A DNA stretch of 64,000 bases from Nonomuraea endophytica. GTDB lineage: Bacteria; Actinomycetota; Actinomycetes; Streptosporangiales; Streptosporangiaceae. Made by a program: the position numbers and the translations under genes. Each line of letters opens with the position of its first letter. Within the stretch, counting starts at the first letter, position 1. The DNA lies in assembly GCF_014203235.1 (NCBI RefSeq), contig NZ_JACHIN010000022.1, positions 94,444 through 158,443 on the forward strand. The letters are read 5' to 3'. Below the pieces are notes generated by a model. It was not told the origin of the DNA. It did not search any database and saw nothing but the letters and a program-made list of their open reading frames with translations. Positions 60,344-64,000 of the stretch are shown piece after piece.

Positions 60344-62425
60344 GTGAAACCACCCGAAAGCACGATCGAACCCGTGACCTCACCCCCCGACGGCGCGTCC
60401 GTGAAGACGCACTGCCCGTACTGCGCGCTGCAGTGCGGCATGACCGTCACCGCGCGCGGCGGCGAGGTCACGATCGCCCCCAGGACCGACATCCCGGCCA
60501 ACGGGCACGGGGGCGGGGCGCTGTGCCAGAAGGGCTGGACCGCCGGTGAACTGCTCGAACCGGGCGCCCGGCTCACCACCCCCCTCCTGTACGGCCGGCG
60601 GGCCACCTGGGAGAAGGCCCTGGACCACGTGTCCAGAAGCCTGGCCGGGATCCGCGCCGCGCACGGCCCCGACGGCGTGGCGGTGTTCGGCGGCGGCGGG
60701 CTCACCAACGAGAGCGCCTACCACCTGGGCAAGCTGGCCCGCGTCGCCCTCGGCACCAGCCAGATCGACTACAACGGCCGCTTCTGCATGTCCTCGGCGG
60801 CGGCCGCGGCCAACAAGGCGTTCGGGCTGGACCGGGGCCTGCCGTTCCCGCTGACCGACCTGGCAGGGGCCGACGTCGTCCTGCTGGCCGGGGCCAACAT
60901 CGCCGAGACCATGCCGCCGCTCGTCCGCCACCTGGGCGTGCCGAGGCTGATCGTGGTGGACCCGAGGCTGACGCCCACCGCCAAGCTGGCGGCGCTGCAC
61001 CTGCAGCCGGCGCCGGGCACCGATCTGGCGCTGGCGCTCGGGCTGCTGCACCTGCTGATCGCCGAGGGCGGGGTGGACGCGGCGTACGTGGCGGCGCGGA
61101 CCTCCGGGTTCGACGCGGTGCGGACGTCGGTGGCGTCCTGGTGGCCGGAGCGGGTGGAGCGGATCACCGGGGTGCCGGTGGCTCGGATGCGCTCCGCCGT
61201 ACACATGCTGAAAAATACGGATAACGCGTACATCCTCACCGGGCGTGGCGCCGAGCAGCACGCCAAGGGGACCGACACCGTCTCCGCCTTCGTCAACCTG
61301 GCACTCGCGCTCGGCCTGCCCGGCACCCCCGGCAGCGGCTACGGCTGCCTGACCGGCCAGGGCAACGGGCAGGGCGGCCGCGAGCACGGGCAGAAGGCCG
61401 ACCAGCTCCCCGGCTACCGCAAGATCGACGATCCGGCGGCGCGCGCCCACGTGGCCGCGGTGTGGGGCGTCGAGCCGTCGGCGCTGCCCGGACCCGGCCG
61501 CTCCGCCCAGGAACTGCTCGACGCGCTCGGCACCGCCGAAGGGCCCAGGGCGCTGCTGCTGTTCGGCTCCAACCCGGTCGTGTCCGCGCCGCGCTCCGGC
61601 ACCCTCGCCGACCGGCTGCGCCGCCTCGACCTGCTGGTCGTCGCCGACGTGGTGCTGTCGGAGACCGCCGCGCTGGCCGACGTCGTCCTGCCCGCCGCCC
61701 AGTGGGCCGAGCAGGACGGCACCATGACCAACCTCGAAGGCCGCGTGCTGCTGCGGCGGCGCGCGTTCCCGCCGCCCGGCGAGGTCAGGACCGACCTGGA
61801 GATCATCCAGGGCATCGCGGCCGGGCTCGGCCACACCTGGACGGCCAGCCCGCCCGCCGTCTTCGACGAGCTGCGCCGCGCCAGCGCGGGCGGCATCGCC
61901 GACTACGCCGGCATCACCTACGACCGGATCGCCGCCGAGACCGGCGTGTTCTGGCCCTGCCCCGCCGAGAACCACCCCGGCACGCCCCGCCCCTTCCTCG
62001 ACCGCTTCGCCACCCCCGACGGACGCGCCCGCTTCACCCCGGTCGAGCACCGCCCGCCCGCCGAGGAACCCGACGACGACTACCCGGTGCACCTGACCAC
62101 CGGCCGGGTCCTCGCCCAGTACCAGAGCGGCGCCCAGACCCGCCGCGTCGCCGCCCTCGTCGAGGCCGCCCCCGAACCGTTCGTCGAACTCCACCCCGAC
62201 CTCGCCGCCCAGCTCGGCATCGGCGCCGGCGACCTGGTCCGCGTGCGCAGCCGCCGCGGCAGCACGGAGGCCGTCGCCAGCATCACCCACACGATCCGGC
62301 GCGACACCGTATTCATGCCGTTCCACTGGGAGGGCGCCAACCGCCTCACCAACCCCGCGCTCGACCCGGCCTCGCGGATGCCGGAGTTCAAGGTGTGCGC
62401 CGTGAGACTGGAGAAGGTGGCATGA
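60344..62425 (+). CDS. nasA: Assimilatory nitrate reductase, molybdopterin catalytic subunit
   Basis: A 693-residue bis-MGD oxidoreductase. The N-terminal [4Fe-4S] ligands are CPYCALQCGMTV and, after a gap, ALCQKGW. The Mo-site region is FCMSSAAAAANKAFG, and the MGD-binding C-terminal domain has HLTTGRVLAQYQSGAQTRRV. It reduces nitrate to nitrite in the cytoplasm (no Tat signal). GTG 60344 is a likely start (AAGGGA 12 bases upstream); GTG 60374 is an alternative. Its stop overlaps the start of the flavoprotein gene. Confidence 0.93.
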   Translation: MKPPESTIEPVTSPPDGASVKTHCPYCALQCGMTVTARGGEVTIAPRTDIPANGHGGGALCQKGWTAGELLEPGARLTTPLLYGRRATWEKALDHVSRSLAGIRAAHGPDGVAVFGGGGLTNESAYHLGKLARVALGTSQIDYNGRFCMSSAAAAANKAFGLDRGLPFPLTDLAGADVVLLAGANIAETMPPLVRHLGVPRLIVVDPRLTPTAKLAALHLQPAPGTDLALALGLLHLLIAEGGVDAAYVAARTSGFDAVRTSVASWWPERVERITGVPVARMRSAVHMLKNTDNAYILTGRGAEQHAKGTDTVSAFVNLALALGLPGTPGSGYGCLTGQGNGQGGREHGQKADQLPGYRKIDDPAARAHVAAVWGVEPSALPGPGRSAQELLDALGTAEGPRALLLFGSNPVVSAPRSGTLADRLRRLDLLVVADVVLSETAALADVVLPAAQWAEQDGTMTNLEGRVLLRRRAFPPPGEVRTDLEIIQGIAAGLGHTWTASPPAVFDELRRASAGGIADYAGITYDRIAAETGVFWPCPAENHPGTPRPFLDRFATPDGRARFTPVEHRPPAEEPDDDYPVHLTTGRVLAQYQSGAQTRRVAALVEAAPEPFVELHPDLAAQLGIGAGDLVRVRSRRGSTEAVASITHTIRRDTVFMPFHWEGANRLTNPALDPASRMPEFKVCAVRLEKVA

Positions 62426-63822
62426 GGCTCGTCGTCATCGGCAACGGCATGGCCGGCTCGCGCCTGGTCAGCGAGGTACGGGCGCGCGACCCGCGGGCCA
62501 AGGTCACCGTCTTCGGCGCCGAGCCGTGGCAGCCCTACAACCGGGTGCTGCTGTCCAACGTCCTGGCCGGGAGCTCGGGGCCCGACCAGGTACGCCTGCT
62601 GGACGCCGCCTGGTACGCCGAACACGGCGTCCAGGCGGTGCTAGGGGCCGAGGTCGTCCAGATCGACCGCGATACCCAGGCGGTCATCACCCGGGACGGG
62701 CGGCGGGAGCCGTACGACGTGCTGGTCCTGGCGACCGGCAGCGAGGCGGTCGTGCCGCCCATCCCGGGGGTGGCGCGGGCGGTGCCGTTCCGCACGCTCG
62801 GGGACTGTGAGCGCATCGTGGCCGCGGCCGAGCACGCCCGGCGCGCCGTCGTCGTGGGCGGCGGGCTGCTGGGCGTCGAGGCGGCGCGCGGCCTGGCCGG
62901 GCGCGGCCTGCCCGTCACGCTCCTGCACCTGGCGGGCCATCTCATGGAACGCCAGCTCGACGCCGAGGCCGGGCTCATGCTCGGCGAGACGCTGGGCGAG
63001 CTGGGCGTCGAGATCCGCACCGGCGTCACCGTCACCGCGATCACCGATTCCGGCGTTCAGCTGGGAGCGGCGGAGGACTTGGTGGAGGCCGACCTCGTGG
63101 TGCTCGCCTGCGGCGTGCGTCCGCTCACCGGACTCGCCGCGCACGCCGGTCTGGAGGTACGGCGGGCCGTCGTCGTGGACGACGAGATGCGCACCGACGA
63201 CCCGTCGATCTTCGCCGTCGGCGAGTGCGCCGAGCACGACGGCACCGTCTACGGCCTGGTCGCCCCCGCCTGGGAGCAGGCCGCGGTGGCCGCCGACGTC
63301 ATCACCGGCGGCAAGTCGCGCTACCGGGGCTCGCGGCTGGTCACCCGGCTCAAGGCGCGCAGCGTGGAACTGGCCGCCATGGGCGAGACACACCTGGAGG
63401 AGGACCAGGCCGAGGTGGTCAGGTTCAGCCATCGCGCCCGCGGCACGTACCGCAAGCTCGTCGTCCGCGACGGCCGGCTGGTCGGCGCGATCCTGCTGGG
63501 GGAGAGCGACGCCGTCGGCACCCTCACCCAGCTCTACGACCGCGGCGGCCCGCTGCCCGGCGACCGTGCAGGACTGCTGTTCCCCGGCCTGGCGGGCGCC
63601 GGGGCGGTGGCCGACAGCCCCGTCCGGATGCCGGACGCCGCCAAGGTCTGCCATTGCAACAACGTCACGAAGGGCCAGATCCGCGCCTGCTGGGAGGCGG
63701 GCGCCCGCGACCTGGCCGCGGTCAGCGCGGCCACCAGGGCCACGACCGGCTGCGGCACCTGCCGCGACGCGGTCGAGGGCATCGTGGACTGGCTGTGCGA
63801 GCAGGAAGGGGTGAACGCATGA
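62422..63822 (+). CDS. NirB-like FAD/NAD(P)H flavoprotein with BFD-type [2Fe-2S] domain
   Basis: A 466-residue protein like the N-terminal half of NirB. FAD motif VVIGNGMAGSRLVSEV, NAD(P) motif AVVVGGGLLGVEAARG, and C-terminal BFD-type cluster with CHCNNVTKGQI ... TGCGTCRDAVE. The sirohaem-binding reductase half of NirB is missing, so it is probably the electron donor of NasA (NasC/NasB role), or an independent nitrite reductase partner. ATG 62422 overlaps the nasA stop (ATGA). Confidence 0.9.
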   Translation: MRLVVIGNGMAGSRLVSEVRARDPRAKVTVFGAEPWQPYNRVLLSNVLAGSSGPDQVRLLDAAWYAEHGVQAVLGAEVVQIDRDTQAVITRDGRREPYDVLVLATGSEAVVPPIPGVARAVPFRTLGDCERIVAAAEHARRAVVVGGGLLGVEAARGLAGRGLPVTLLHLAGHLMERQLDAEAGLMLGETLGELGVEIRTGVTVTAITDSGVQLGAAEDLVEADLVVLACGVRPLTGLAAHAGLEVRRAVVVDDEMRTDDPSIFAVGECAEHDGTVYGLVAPAWEQAAVAADVITGGKSRYRGSRLVTRLKARSVELAAMGETHLEEDQAEVVRFSHRARGTYRKLVVRDGRLVGAILLGESDAVGTLTQLYDRGGPLPGDRAGLLFPGLAGAGAVADSPVRMPDAAKVCHCNNVTKGQIRACWEAGARDLAAVSAATRATTGCGTCRDAVEGIVDWLCEQEGVNA

Positions 63823-63833
63823 GTAGCCCTGTG

Positions 63834-64000
63834 TCAAGCAGCAGCCGGTTGATCTTGGTTGAGGAGTCGTTGGAGGGCTCTGTGCTGGGTGGGGTCGTAG
63901 GCGACGCCGTCCTGCCAGCAGTGCCAGATCACGAACAGCCAGGCGCGGGCGAGGATGCGGACGGCGTGCGGGTGGTCGTGGCCGCGGGCTCGGGCCCGGT
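63834..64000 (-). mobile_element. End of an IS110-like insertion sequence (transposase C terminus)
   Basis: On the minus strand the last 55 codons of an ORF are visible: RGHDHPHAVRILARAWLFVI then WHCWQDGVAYDPTQHRALQR and a stop at 63834. The H-D-H-P-H-A-x-R-I-L-A-R-A-W pattern is that of IS110-type (DEDD) transposases. The rest lies beyond the window. The element starts within about 6-15 bases of the flavoprotein stop. IS110 elements lack long terminal repeats, so the exact end cannot be set. Confidence 0.7.

Noticed and set aside
63819..64000. Plus-strand ORF starting MSSPVSSSSRLILVEESLEG at the flavoprotein stop
   Set aside because: After the first ~11 bases it is the antisense of the IS110-like transposase end, so it is not a real protein.

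Overview
The window is about 72-75% GC with strong third-position GC, frequent GTG starts, gene-start overlaps of the ATGA type and many Actinomycetota-only families (mycothiol ligase MshC, SufT/SufU-type suf operon, DUF3099, DUF3090, MSMEG_4193/SCO1664 families, acVLRF1, 6C RNA, FabG-FabI of the MabA-InhA type). It is chromosomal DNA of a filamentous actinomycete, most likely Streptosporangiales (Nonomuraea/Streptosporangium-like; the genus is a guess). Parts keep the order seen in Mycobacterium tuberculosis Rv1462-1466 (suf), Rv1472-1473A (enoyl-CoA hydratase, ABC-F, small HTH) and Rv1483-1484 (fabG1-inhA), but with other genes in between.

Layout. 0-3.8 kb: 3' part of the suf Fe-S assembly operon (sufD end, Rieske ferredoxin, sufC, sufS, sufU, sufT). 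4-7.5 kb: DEAD-box RNA helicase and hisE-hisG. 7.5-10 kb (minus): Tat/lipoprotein class V aminotransferase and a degenerate EAL-CBS protein, then a gene-free C-rich tract. 10.5-16 kb: a translation-rescue-like group (acVLRF1, ABC-F with two possible upstream ORFs, small HTH), an enoyl-CoA hydratase and an ABC exporter. 16-24 kb: sulfotransferase, sirtuin, a frameshifted LD-carboxypeptidase with a 12-bp repeat insert, an unknown protein followed by a 16-bp repeat array, an orphan LanC-like cyclase, a glutathionyl-hydroquinone-reductase-like enzyme, and a GH15 enzyme. 24-32.5 kb: yczE with its MocR regulator, two secreted proteins, a long-chain acyl-CoA ligase, a POT transporter and a TRIC channel. 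32.5-38.6 kb: a LacI-controlled sugar ABC importer lacking an ATPase gene, divergent from a glycogen-debranching-like enzyme with twin operators between. 38.6-46.4 kb: a VOC protein with a 12-bp repeat insert, a PEP-mutase-like protein, an AlkB-RtcB nucleic-acid repair pair, a MarR-GNAT fusion, moaA and mobA, a 6C RNA, DUF3099 and dodecin. 46.5-52.3 kb: a hydrolase remnant, tldD-tldE, fabG-fabI and a secreted anchored protein. 52.4-58.8 kb: aldo/keto reductase, then a co-directional group ending in mshC, a zinc-ribbon protein, a HAD phosphatase and peptide deformylase. 59-63.8 kb: assimilatory nitrate genes (narK, nasA, NirB-type flavoprotein), cut off by the end of an IS110-like element.

How genes connect. 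MoaA and MobA make the molybdenum guanine dinucleotide cofactor that NasA needs; the Suf system supplies its Fe-S clusters; the flavoprotein after nasA probably feeds it electrons. LacI, importer and debranching enzyme form one carbohydrate regulon. The most unusual feature of the window is a series of short-period tandem repeats. Three 12-bp arrays lie inside genes, two of them inserting about 60 residues in otherwise normal-length enzymes. Several others start at or next to stop codons. No tRNA, rRNA or CRISPR array was seen.
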